Shown: in pieces, positions 1 through 7,005 of the stretch
Numbering within the stretch: the first letter of the stretch is position 1
Layout of the letters: every line of letters begins with the position of its first letter
From: CAWDPQ01 sp049642465
GTDB taxonomy: Bacteria; Acidobacteriota; Vicinamibacteria; Vicinamibacterales; 2-12-FULL-66-21
Assembly: GCA_049642465.1 (NCBI GenBank)
Contig: JBAROV010000223.1
Span: 1 to 13,904 of the forward strand
DNA length: 13,904 nucleotides
Direction: 5' to 3'
Position numbers and translations under genes: made by a program
Notes under the pieces: generated by a model
Seen by the model: the letters and a program-made list of their open reading frames with translations, nothing else
Database searches by the model: none
Told to the model about the DNA's origin: nothing

Positions 1-93
1 GTTCGGGGCTCGGGGCTCGGGGCTCGGGGCTCGGGGTTCGGGGCTCGGGGCTGGGGACTCGGTGCTCGGGGCTCGGGGCTCGGGGCTCGGGGC
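1..93. repeat. TCGGGGC heptamer tandem repeat (13 units)
   Basis: Thirteen consecutive 7-bp units run from position 3 to 93 in perfect register. Ten are exactly TCGGGGC. Three are variants: TCGGGGT at 31-37, TGGGGAC at 52-58 and TCGGTGC at 59-65. The array probably continues beyond the left edge of the window. On the plus strand it places a GGGG run every 7 nt with 3-nt loops, a pattern that can fold into G-quadruplexes. It lies downstream of the terminator of the minus-strand operon, so it is intergenic. No coding function is supported. Confidence 0.95.
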
Positions 94-106
94 AACTTGA
101 ACGATC

Positions 107-144
107 GAAGAAAACGCCGGGAGCAGAAGATCCGCTCCCGGCGT
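107..144 (-). terminator. Rho-independent terminator after GNAT A
   Basis: On the minus strand a perfect 11-bp stem (ACGCCGGGAGC at 114-124 paired with GCTCCCGGCGT at 134-144) encloses a 9-nt loop. It is followed by TTTTCTTC, read from about 113 down to 107. It begins about 20 nt past the TAA of the acetyltransferase gene at 165. Stem, loop and T-run together fit an intrinsic terminator closing the protease/acetyltransferase operon. Confidence 0.88.
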
Positions 145-164
145 CGGCAACACTCGATGTGCGT

Positions 165-830
165 TTAGTGAACCTGGCTACCCCAGACCGTCTTGGCGCG
201 ACGCCAATCATCGTCCAGGATCGTCCAGAGGGTTTGGTCGAGGTACTCGCCGTTTCGCAGGAAAGACTTGCGCAGCACGCCTTCCTGCGTCGCGCCGATC
301 TTGCGCAGCGCGCCGTTTCCACGGCCATTGGCGACCGCCGCCCTCGCTTCGAGCCGGTGCGTCCCGACGACATCGAACGCAAAGTTGACGACCATCTTCG
401 CGCCGTCGACAAAGACGCCCGTGCCCCAGTACGCCGACCCGATGGCGAAGCCCCACTCCGCCGTCGCAAATCCAGGTTCGAGCTGTCGAATCTGGAAGAT
501 GCCAACGGCGGTGTCCATCCCGTGCGGCACCACCGCGAAGCACACGTAATTGCCAGCCGCGCGCTCCCGATGCGTCCACGCAATGAACCGTTCAAAGCCC
601 TCGATCGTCGTCGGCGGCGGCGAGATGAACCTCGCGACTTCCTCGGTCGAGAGCATCGCCAGCAGTGATGGTGCATCCGACAAGCGGAGCTCGCGTAACG
701 TCACCATCGATCCGCTGAGTACCGGCAGACCCTGACGCCAGTCGGTGGTCGTCGTCGTCGACGACGCAGTGGCGATTACTGACTGCACATCCATAACCAC
801 CTCAGAATCACGGAAGGGCATTTTTTCCAT
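165..830 (-). CDS. GNAT family N-acetyltransferase A (RimJ/RimL-like) with C-terminal VWGS tail
   Basis: This is a 221-aa cytosolic protein with no signal peptide or membrane segment. It looks like a RimJ/RimL-type (Acetyltransf_3) enzyme, a family that transfers acetyl from acetyl-CoA to protein N-termini or small amines. Visible blocks are TLREL near residue 44, the acetyl-CoA loop region AIGSAYWGTGVF (129-140), and HRLEARAAVANGRGNGALRKIG (158-179, given as position and key block), which matches the HRLEA...N..S...L.K.G signature of the family. The last residues are AKTVWGSQVH, so VWGS sits at 215-218 and repeats the motif of the upstream protease tail. The ATG overlaps the protease TAA (TAATG) and has GGGAGG 6 nt upstream, which fixes the start and implies translational coupling. 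It is about 71% identical (hand count, 192 ungapped positions) to GNAT B. The substrate is unknown; the partner protease or its peptides are only a guess. Confidence 0.9.
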   Translation of the reverse strand: MEKMPFRDSEVVMDVQSVIATASSTTTTTDWRQGLPVLSGSMVTLRELRLSDAPSLLAMLSTEEVARFISPPPTTIEGFERFIAWTHRERAAGNYVCFAVVPHGMDTAVGIFQIRQLEPGFATAEWGFAIGSAYWGTGVFVDGAKMVVNFAFDVVGTHRLEARAAVANGRGNGALRKIGATQEGVLRKSFLRNGEYLDQTLWTILDDDWRRAKTVWGSQVH

Positions 831-2938
831 TAGAGACCTCCCGTGAGCCCCGTCAGGGCATCCGTAGTCGTTGTCGTTCCTCCAGTTGTGTCACCACTGG
901 TCGAAGCCGGTGGTGGTTCCTCTACGAGTTCAGGCGGGAACAGCAGATCGAAGTCCGCCTGATCAAAGTTCGCGGGCTCGGCGTTCGGGTCATCAAAGAG
1001 TGGAGGCGCTTCGTCATCGGAGCTGCCCCAGCTCGTGCCGTCGTATTCGGTGGAGGTCCCCCACACGATTTCGTCTATCTCACCGCTGGTGCCCCACACG
1101 ATGTTGTCGGCAAATTCCGCGGTGCCCCAGACGATGTTGTCGACCGCGTCACTCACGAAATCAAGCGCGCTGCCCCAGACGACGTCCGTGCAGTTCTCGC
1201 CCCCGCAATCCGTGCCCCACACGATATTGTCATCGCCGAAGAGCGTGCCCCAGACGATGTTGTCACCGTCCAGCATCGTGCCCCACACGATGTTGTCGCC
1301 ATTCAGATCGAGGAGCGTGCCCCACACGATGTTGTCATCGAGCAGATTGAAGGTACCCCACACGATGTTGTCCTCGCCGAGGAGCGTGCCCCACACGATG
1401 TTGTCACCCGACAGATCCACCGCCGAGCCCCAGACGGTCGAGGCTTGGAACGCGTTGGCGCTGGGGAGGATGAACCCGCCGCGGATGCGATGGTTGCCCC
1501 AGATGATCTGCTTGCCCCATGCCTTGGAGAGCGGCATGCGATCGCCCGCGCGAGCGGTGCGGAAGAACCTGGCCAAATGGACCGCATCACGCGAATTGAG
1601 GAACCCCGCGCCCTGCGTCAGTGCGTCGTACCCGTCGTAGGGCTGCGCAGTGTACTGAAGGATCGCCTTCACCATGTTTGGCGTCAGCGACGGATTGGCC
1701 TGCAGCATCAACGCCACCGTGCCGCTGACGATCGGCGCCGCCATGCTGGTGCCGCTCAGGCTGAGATACGGCTTGTACGACGTTGCCCGCGTGCCCGTCA
1801 GCAGGTACGCGGCCTTCGTCGTGTAGAAGGTGCTGGACGGGTCGCTCAACGAGACGATCCCGGTTCCCGGCGCCACGAGATCCGGCTTGGCCTCGTAGTC
1901 GACGGCTGCCGGGCCGCGCGAGCTGTACGCGGCGACCACGTCGTCGTTGCGATTGATGGTGCCCTGGTGGTTGGAGGCCCCAACCGTCAGAACCCAGGGG
2001 GCGTTGCCCGGCGCCGTAATCGCCCCGTACTGCGTGCGGCCGTCGGCGCCTTTCCCAAGGTTGCCAGCGGCGGTGACGATCACGATGCCAGCATCAACCG
2101 CACGCTTGGCCGCAATCGTCAACGGGTCGGTGCGATACGACTCGGTCACCGCCGCGCCGACCGACAGGTTTGCCACGCGGATGTTGTGCAGCGTCCGGTT
2201 CGCGACGATCCAGTCGAGCGCCGCGATGACGTCACTGATCACGCCGCGGCCGCGCTCGTCCAGGACCTTCAGGCCAACGAGATGCGCGTCGGGAGCGATC
2301 CCGGCCCGTGCGCCGTAGGAGTCGTAGCCGTTGCCAGCAACGATTCCGGCGATGTGCGATCCGTGGCCGTTGTCGTCGTAGGGCGACGTGCGGTCGTTGA
2401 CAAAATCGACGAAGCCGACCACGCGCTGGCCGTTCTCGGAACGAACCAGGGTCGAGAAGCCCGTCTTGGTGAGATCGTCATGCCACGCCGTGATCCCCGA
2501 GTCGATGATGGCCACGCCGACGCCTGCGCCGGTGTAGCCCATCTGCTGCTGAACGGCTCGTGCACCGACCGCGACGGCCGCACGGTTCATCTTCCCGTTC
2601 GTCGGCCGATCGTAGTGAATGCTCTGAACCGCAGGGTGGTCGGCCAGGCGCTTCAGCACGGAGTTCTGAACCTCCGCGACACGGCCGTTGATCAGGCGCA
2701 ACTTGCGGCCCAACTTGGAACCGTGCTTGCGAACCTCATCGGGTTCGCCCCAGCCTGGCTTGAAAGTAATGATCACCCGTGACGTGCCGCCGCCCTTCGC
2801 GGCCTGCTCGTTCAGGTATTTGTCGAGCTTCTTGTGATCGCCCGGCGTGTCTTTCGCGTAGCCTGGTGACCCAAGGCCGACGAGCAACGTCAGCATCAGC
2901 GCTGACCTTACCCACGGAGATTTCAACCATCGAATCAA
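830..2938 (-). CDS. S8 subtilisin-like secreted serine protease A with DNIVWGT repeat tail
   Basis: This is a secreted subtilase of 702 aa if read from the TTG at 2938. That start has AAAGGA 8 nt upstream and gives a compact signal peptide (MIRWLKSPWV..., likely cleaved after GYA, residue 28). A GTG at 2998 would add 20 residues ahead of it. An inhibitor_I9-like propeptide follows, to about residue 110. The catalytic triad is visible as D146 (IIDSG), H192 (GHGSH) and S398 (SGTSMAAP), with oxyanion N293 (AAGN). From about residue 478 to 639 the chain becomes a repeat tail with eight exact DNIVWGT units plus IIWGN, TVWGS, DVVWGS, DEIVWGT and SWGS. The last 60 residues are acidic and Pro/Thr rich. 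It is coupled to GNAT A downstream and paralogous to protease B upstream. The tail function is unknown. Confidence 0.93.
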   Translation of the reverse strand: MIRWLKSPWVRSALMLTLLVGLGSPGYAKDTPGDHKKLDKYLNEQAAKGGGTSRVIITFKPGWGEPDEVRKHGSKLGRKLRLINGRVAEVQNSVLKRLADHPAVQSIHYDRPTNGKMNRAAVAVGARAVQQQMGYTGAGVGVAIIDSGITAWHDDLTKTGFSTLVRSENGQRVVGFVDFVNDRTSPYDDNGHGSHIAGIVAGNGYDSYGARAGIAPDAHLVGLKVLDERGRGVISDVIAALDWIVANRTLHNIRVANLSVGAAVTESYRTDPLTIAAKRAVDAGIVIVTAAGNLGKGADGRTQYGAITAPGNAPWVLTVGASNHQGTINRNDDVVAAYSSRGPAAVDYEAKPDLVAPGTGIVSLSDPSSTFYTTKAAYLLTGTRATSYKPYLSLSGTSMAAPIVSGTVALMLQANPSLTPNMVKAILQYTAQPYDGYDALTQGAGFLNSRDAVHLARFFRTARAGDRMPLSKAWGKQIIWGNHRIRGGFILPSANAFQASTVWGSAVDLSGDNIVWGTLLGEDNIVWGTFNLLDDNIVWGTLLDLNGDNIVWGTMLDGDNIVWGTLFGDDNIVWGTDCGGENCTDVVWGSALDFVSDAVDNIVWGTAEFADNIVWGTSGEIDEIVWGTSTEYDGTSWGSSDDEAPPLFDDPNAEPANFDQADFDLLFPPELVEEPPPASTSGDTTGGTTTTTDALTGLTGGL
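837..842 (-). promoter_or_regulatory. Shine-Dalgarno of GNAT A inside the protease A 3' end
   Basis: GGGAGG on the minus strand lies 6 nt before the ATG at 830, inside the last codons of protease A. The protease stop TAA and this ATG share one base. This is the classic stop-start coupling arrangement and decides the start of GNAT A. Confidence 0.85.
1022..1507 (-). repeat. WG-motif repeat region of protease A (DNIVWGT)
   Basis: About 13 Trp-Gly units of form [I/V]VWG[T/S/N] are spaced 8 to 22 residues apart. The underlying DNA core GACAACATCGTGTGGGGCAC is nearly identical from copy to copy, while the spacers vary and are rich in Asp, Glu, Gly and Leu. One unit carries a CX4C pair (DCGGENC) followed by DVVWGS. 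The repeats are in frame in the coding sequence and irregularly spaced, so they are protein repeats rather than a CRISPR array. Confidence 0.95.
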
Positions 2939-3047
2939 GACTGCATTCCTTTCGTTCGTCGCTACCTTCCGCGATTGCGGAAGCGGGCACTGTCTCACCG
3001 CTCGAGTACCTGCCGGGTGCCCCCGGCAGTGGGCATCACTTCCTCAC
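2939..3047 (-). promoter_or_regulatory. Leader of protease A with two hairpins
   Basis: This 109-bp gap between GNAT B and protease A holds two perfect inverted repeats. CTGCCGGG/CCCGGCAG (3010-3029) has a 4-nt loop and lies about 20 nt past the GNAT B stop. CTTCCGC/GCGGAAG (2966-2983) has a 4-nt loop and lies about 28 nt before the TTG start. Neither is followed by a T-run on the minus strand, so they look more like mRNA processing, attenuation or operator elements than strong terminators. No clear -35/-10 pair was recognised, and read-through from the upstream unit is possible. Confidence 0.5.
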
Positions 3048-3698
3048 TCAATGAATGATCGAGCCCCAGACCGCCTTGGCCTGATACCAGTCTTCCCGCA
3101 CGATCGACCAGAGCGCCTGATCGAAATACCTGCCGTTGCGCAGGAAGCTTCGGCGCAACACGCCCTCTTTCACGGCCCCAACTTTCGCCAGGGCGCCATT
3201 CCCCCGTCCGTTCTCGACGGCTGCCCGGGCTTCCAACCGGTGCACGCCTAAGGTTTCAAATGCGAATTCCACGGTGCTCCTCGCTGCGTTGATGAATACT
3301 CCCGTGCCCCAGAAGGGCGACCCGATGGCAAATCCCCATTCCGCCGTCACGAAACCCGGTTCCAGCGCGCGCACCTGGAAAATGCCCACCGCGCGCGTCA
3401 GGCCCTCAGGTACCACTGCGAAGCAGGCGTATCGGCCGGCCTCGCGTTCCTTGTGTGTCCACTCGATGAACCGCTCGAAACCTTCCACGGTTGTCGGCGG
3501 CGGTGAGATGAAACGCGCAACCTCCTCGGTTGACAACATGTCGAGCAGCGAGAGCGCATCGGCCCGCTCGAGGTCGCGGAGCGTTACGCCGCCGGCTGTG
3601 AGAACCGGAAGCGCCTGCCTCCAGTCACTCGTCACGCACGGTGCCGTTCCCAGTAGCTGAATCATGGCTAGTCCATCTCGATTGGGTGCGCCGTTCAC
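3048..3698 (-). CDS. GNAT family N-acetyltransferase B (RimJ/RimL-like) with C-terminal VWGS tail
   Basis: This is a 216-aa paralogue of GNAT A and probably also a cytosolic RimJ/RimL-like acetyltransferase. It shares unbroken blocks such as STEEVARFISPPPTT, AIGSPFWGTGVF and HRLEARAAVENGRGNGAL with GNAT A. It ends AKAVWGSIIH, with VWGS at 210-213. I chose the GTG at 3698 because AGGAGG lies 6 nt upstream and because the GTG overlaps the protease B stop as GTGA, matching the junction of the other unit. A longer reading from 3767 would only translate protease repeat DNA in a wrong frame. A later ATG at 3665 is possible but lacks such a site. The two GNATs look more conserved with each other than their partner proteases do. 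The substrate is unknown. Confidence 0.9.
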   Translation of the reverse strand: MNGAPNRDGLAMIQLLGTAPCVTSDWRQALPVLTAGGVTLRDLERADALSLLDMLSTEEVARFISPPPTTVEGFERFIEWTHKEREAGRYACFAVVPEGLTRAVGIFQVRALEPGFVTAEWGFAIGSPFWGTGVFINAARSTVEFAFETLGVHRLEARAAVENGRGNGALAKVGAVKEGVLRRSFLRNGRYFDQALWSIVREDWYQAKAVWGSIIH

Positions 3699-5722
3699 TG
3701 ACGTCCTCCTTCCGGGAGGGCGTCGAGCGTGCCCCAAACGATGTTGTCTCCTCGCAGGGTGCCCCACACGATGTTGTCTGAACGTCTGGCGGCTTCGAGA
3801 TCGAAGAACGTGCCCCAGACGATGTTGTCGTCGCTGACCAGGCCCCAGAGCGGCGCGCCGCTCGCGTCACGCCGTGCCACCGTTCCCCAGACGATGTTGT
3901 CGTCGAAGAACGTGCCCCAGACGATGTTGTCTTCCGTCAGGCCGGCAATGGTGCCCCACACGATGTTGTCGTCCTCCGAGAGGAAGCCAACAACGCGATT
4001 CCGCCAGACGAGGTCTTCGGCCCAGGTCAGCCCGGTGCCCCAGACGATGTTGTTCACATCGGCGGCAGCACCCCAGACCGTTGCGACGCACTGGGCGTCG
4101 TCCGTATCACAGCCTGTGCCCCACACGATGTTGTCGTCCCAGAACTCGCTATGGATGGTCAGCGCATCGCTGCCGCGAATCGTCGAATCGCGCCAGACCA
4201 ACGTCTCGGACCAAGCCAGTTCATCACCCGCGATCACGCTGGAGGGACGAACGTGGGTGCGGAGCCAGGGGTGACCCACGGGGATCTCCGTGTTGACGGC
4301 GTAAGCAAGCGAGATCGCGCCGCGGCCATTGACTTGCCCCGCGCCTTGCGCGAGCGGCTCGTAGGACTGCCCGTCGGCGTTGAGAACCGGCACGGCAGTG
4401 AATTGGAGGACAGCTTTCACGCAATTCGGCTTCAGCGCGGCGCCGTGGTTCGCCCAGCGGCTGGCTTCGAGTGCGAGGGCCGCGACGCCCGTTGCTGTGG
4501 CTGCCGCCATGCTCGTGCCGCTCAGGCGAGCGAACTCGCGATACTTCCCTTTCAGCTTGAGTTGCGGATAGGTGACGTACAGCTCGCTGTTGTCGGCGAC
4601 GTCTGAGGCCAGCCCGACGCCAGGCGCAACGATCTCTGGCTTCGCGAACCCATCGAACCACGTGGGGCCGCGTGCGCTGAAGAACGCGACGCGATCGTCG
4701 CTCCGCGTCGGCGTGTTTTTCGTGTCCACCGCTCCAACGGTGATCGCAGACGGGGCGTTGCCCGGAGAGGTGATCCCCGCATACCCCACCCCGCCATCTT
4801 CGTCCTGACCTTTGTTTCCGGCGGCCGCAACGACGACGACTCCGGCGCTGACCAGGTTTTCAACGGCGCGGACGAGCGGGTCGCTCTCTGCAGGTTCGAA
4901 GACCGGATGGCCGAGCGACAGATTGACGATGTCGATCTTCACGGCGCCGGGCGCAGTGCTCCGCTTGTTGGCGGCAATCCATTCGAGCGCGCGGACGACA
5001 TCGCTCGACCGCCCCCGTCCGGACTTGTCCAGGACCTTGAGGCCATAGAGACGAACCCCGGGGGCCACACCGGCATATTCGTAGTTGGATTCGATACCGG
5101 AACTGGCGATGAGGCCCGCCAGATGGGTGCCGTGGCCGTAATCGTCGTAGGGCGCGGTGGGAACCCCGCCACGCGTGAAATCCCAGAAACCGGCGATCTT
5201 GCTGGCGACGTCCTGCGTCGGCGCAATGCCGGAATCCACAATCGCGACTTTGACCCCAAAGCCAAAAAAGTGAGTGGAGTCGAGTCCAAGCGACGTGCGG
5301 AGCACATTCAGTCCGGCCGGCGAGTTGCGCGTGTCGCCCTTCTTGTACTTCCCGTACTTCGCGAGCCTCGACCTGCCGAACGACGTGACGTCTGCATCGA
5401 CGGAAACGGCGAGCACCGACGGATTGGCCTCGAGCGTTCCAAGATCTTCCTGGTGAATCGTGACGGTCAGCCCCTCAAGCGACGGATGCTCGGCCACAAT
5501 TTGATCGCCGTGGGATTGCAGCGAGCGTTTCACGGCCGCTCGAGTCCCCGGACGAGTCTGAACGATGACCCGAAGCGACTGGACCGACGAAGAATTCCTG
5601 GCGGCCTCGCGAAGTACGCGATCGAGCTTGGAGTGACGGCCTTGCGCCATCGCCGGCCCGTTCGCCAGCAACGCAAACACGAACGTCAGGAGGACGGAGC
5701 GAACGCGGGGAGACACACTCAT
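3695..5722 (-). CDS. S8 subtilisin-like secreted serine protease B with DNIVWGT repeat tail
   Basis: This is a secreted subtilase of 675 aa from the ATG at 5722; an in-frame GTG lies immediately before it. The signal peptide includes SVLLTFVFALLANGPAMA, followed by a mature start QGRHSKLDRVL that resembles protease A (HKKLDKYL). A propeptide-like segment runs to about residue 110. Catalytic residues, numbered from the GTG, are D164 (IVDSG), H198 (GHGTH) and S405 (SGTSMAAA), with oxyanion N304 (AAGN). From about residue 509 the tail carries seven DNIVWGT and one NNIVWGT unit. Degenerate forms TVWGA, LVWRD, LVWRN and PLWGL also occur. The protein ends about 10 residues after the last unit, without the acidic extension of protease A. 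It is coupled to GNAT B. The start codon has only a weak ribosome binding site. Confidence 0.93.
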   Translation of the reverse strand: MSVSPRVRSVLLTFVFALLANGPAMAQGRHSKLDRVLREAARNSSSVQSLRVIVQTRPGTRAAVKRSLQSHGDQIVAEHPSLEGLTVTIHQEDLGTLEANPSVLAVSVDADVTSFGRSRLAKYGKYKKGDTRNSPAGLNVLRTSLGLDSTHFFGFGVKVAIVDSGIAPTQDVASKIAGFWDFTRGGVPTAPYDDYGHGTHLAGLIASSGIESNYEYAGVAPGVRLYGLKVLDKSGRGRSSDVVRALEWIAANKRSTAPGAVKIDIVNLSLGHPVFEPAESDPLVRAVENLVSAGVVVVAAAGNKGQDEDGGVGYAGITSPGNAPSAITVGAVDTKNTPTRSDDRVAFFSARGPTWFDGFAKPEIVAPGVGLASDVADNSELYVTYPQLKLKGKYREFARLSGTSMAAATATGVAALALEASRWANHGAALKPNCVKAVLQFTAVPVLNADGQSYEPLAQGAGQVNGRGAISLAYAVNTEIPVGHPWLRTHVRPSSVIAGDELAWSETLVWRDSTIRGSDALTIHSEFWDDNIVWGTGCDTDDAQCVATVWGAAADVNNIVWGTGLTWAEDLVWRNRVVGFLSEDDNIVWGTIAGLTEDNIVWGTFFDDNIVWGTVARRDASGAPLWGLVSDDNIVWGTFFDLEAARRSDNIVWGTLRGDNIVWGTLDALPEGGRQ
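3705..3710 (-). promoter_or_regulatory. Shine-Dalgarno of GNAT B inside the protease B 3' end
   Basis: AGGAGG on the minus strand lies 6 nt before the GTG at 3698, within the final codons of protease B. The start and the TGA stop overlap as GTGA. The geometry equals that of the protease A/GNAT A junction, so coupling was kept after duplication. Confidence 0.85.
3728..4201 (-). repeat. WG-motif repeat region of protease B (DNIVWGT)
   Basis: Eight [D/N]NIVWGT units and several degenerate Trp-containing units occupy the last 170 residues. One unit carries a CX6C pair (CDTDDAQC) followed by TVWGA, in the same kind of context as the CX4C pair of protease A. Two units have Arg in place of Gly (LVWRD, LVWRN), a form not seen in A or C. 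Confidence 0.95.
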
Positions 5723-6009
5723 CACGTCCCACGGCAGAGCAAGGGGGGGGCCAGAACGGATGTGGTTTGGGAAAAGGACCTAAGTCTATTTATTTGAACT
5801 AGTTATTGCTCATTACTTGTGCCCCATGATGTGCGCACAAGTGCGTAATATGGCCCGAAATGGAACAACCAAACCTGTAATCGTCAGGCAGTCTGTTCGT
5901 AAAGCATTGATTCCTCTGTTGCTCGCGGGCTTTGTCCCATTCCGTCACAGCAGGTGCATCTTTGGAACACTCCGATAACAGAGTTGCCAAGCTGCCCTAA
6001 GCGCATGTT
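5723..6009. promoter_or_regulatory. Intergenic region upstream of protease B, with inverted repeat
   Basis: This stretch separates the permease gene (stop near 6010) from protease B and is clearly more AT-rich than its neighbours. It contains a perfect 8-bp inverted repeat, ACTTGTGC/GCACAAGT, at 5815-5822 and 5835-5842, a possible operator or hairpin about 95 bp before the protease start. A weaker imperfect hairpin at 5962-5990 could end the permease transcript. No convincing -35/-10 pair was found. A short open frame at 5799-5990 has no recognisable features and is not called. Confidence 0.45.
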
Positions 6010-7005
6010 TCACAGCCACTTACGGCGCTCAGTTAGGGATACGTGGGGATTTCCGCCGAGCAGTTGAACGCTCAGCAGGGATATCGCAATAGTGACGGCT
6101 GGCGCGAGCAGCCAGGGAGCGTCGGTGAATGCTCGGCCTCGGCCCGCCGCGTAGAGCATTCCACCCCAACTCGCTGATGGTTCGGAGAATCCGAGACCCA
6201 CATAGGACAGCGTGGCTTCTGCCAGCACGAACGCCGGCAACAGCAGCGAGGCTTGCACCGCGAGCACGCCCCGCGCGGCAGGTAACAGATGGCGTAGCAG
6301 GATGCGCGATCCACTGGCCCCGATCGAGCGCGCAGATTCTGCGTACTCACGATTCCGCTCGATGGTTACCACGGTCCGAACGGCCCGCGCGGCGAAGGGC
6401 CACCCGGCCAGTGCCAGAATGGCGGTAGTGGCCCAGAAAACCTGCAACGTCGTCAACACGAGCGGCATTGCCGCCCTGAGGACGAGCACCACGTAAATGA
6501 CCGGCAACACGATGAAGAAGTCGGCGACCAACATCAGCAGGGCGTCCGGGCGCCCGCCGAGAAAGCCAGCGAGGCCGCCGGCGACCGCCCCCAGCAACAG
6601 CGCGCCGACGGTCGCAATGATCGCAACGCCGAGGGACAGTCGCGCCCCCTGCAACAGACGCGAGTAGACATCCCGCCCCAGCGCATCGCCGCCAAGCGGT
6701 AGCCACGTCCCTCGCGCTGGATCGACGGAGACAAGTCTCCCATCGGAAAACCAACGCAGTGGCAGTCTCTCGCTGCGATCCTGTTCGAAGCGGAGCTCGA
6801 GGCGATCGATCAGCCGAAGCGGATACACGAACGGGCGATGCCACCGGCCCTGATCGTCGCGGACTCTCGGCAACATCGGGGGCGCGTAAAGATGGTCGAG
6901 AAACTGCTGTTCCGAGCGATTTGTGGCCAGAATCGGCGCAAACACCGCTGAGAACGACAGCAGCGCGGCGAGGCCCCAGCCCAGACGGAGGGATATTCGC
7001 GTCAT
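6010..7005 (-). CDS. ABC transporter permease, DppC/OppC-like, with atypical C-terminus
   Basis: This is the second inner-membrane permease of a peptide-type ABC importer, 331 aa. The N-terminal membrane segment (about 10-27) is followed by a long periplasmic insert. Then come the family blocks LGGDALGRDVYSRLLQGARLSL (104-125, key residues G..GRD..SR), several membrane helices, the EAA loop for ATPase contact (REYAESARSIGAS, 219-231, then RHLLP) and LSYVGLGFSEPSASWG. The last 15 residues (GNPHVSLTERRKWL) do not look like the usual L-G-D-x-L-R-D-x-L-D-P-R ending, so the 3' end may be replaced or truncated. Its ATG overlaps the DppB-like stop by 4 nt (ATGA). No ATPase gene follows. Confidence 0.9.
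   Translation of the reverse strand: MTRISLRLGWGLAALLSFSAVFAPILATNRSEQQFLDHLYAPPMLPRVRDDQGRWHRPFVYPLRLIDRLELRFEQDRSERLPLRWFSDGRLVSVDPARGTWLPLGGDALGRDVYSRLLQGARLSLGVAIIATVGALLLGAVAGGLAGFLGGRPDALLMLVADFFIVLPVIYVVLVLRAAMPLVLTTLQVFWATTAILALAGWPFAARAVRTVVTIERNREYAESARSIGASGSRILLRHLLPAARGVLAVQASLLLPAFVLAEATLSYVGLGFSEPSASWGGMLYAAGRGRAFTDAPWLLAPAVTIAISLLSVQLLGGNPHVSLTERRKWL

Noticed and set aside
411..450. WGTG inside GNAT A (and SPFWGTG in GNAT B) as another WG tag
   Set aside because: This is the acetyl-CoA binding loop region common to the GNAT family, unrelated to the C-terminal VWGS.
1035..1640. Plus-strand open frame with repeated VPHTMLS peptides
   Set aside because: It is the exact antisense of the protease A repeat DNA. 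It has no start signal and no family resemblance, and the minus frame carries a complete subtilase.
1445..2782. Plus-strand open frame of 445 codons
   Set aside because: Antisense of the protease A catalytic domain, with low-complexity basic composition and no homology-like features.
3699..3767. Extended N-terminus of GNAT B starting at 3767
   Set aside because: The extra 23 codons are protease B repeat DNA read in another frame; the GTG at 3698 has a perfect Shine-Dalgarno and stop-start overlap.
1022..4201. Regularly repeated 20-bp blocks that could suggest a CRISPR array
   Set aside because: Spacing is irregular, units stay in the reading frame of the proteases, and the spacers code for acidic linkers. 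There are no cas genes.
3729..4274. Plus-strand open frame with repeated VPQTMLS peptides
   Set aside because: Antisense shadow of the protease B tail for the same reason.
5799..5990. 63-codon minus-strand frame upstream of protease B
   Set aside because: No clear ribosome binding site, no recognisable motif, and it overlaps the probable regulatory inverted repeat. It could be a small protein but cannot be supported.
6150..6180. SASWGG in the DppC-like permease as a WG tag
   Set aside because: It is the standard P..SWG motif of the permease family.
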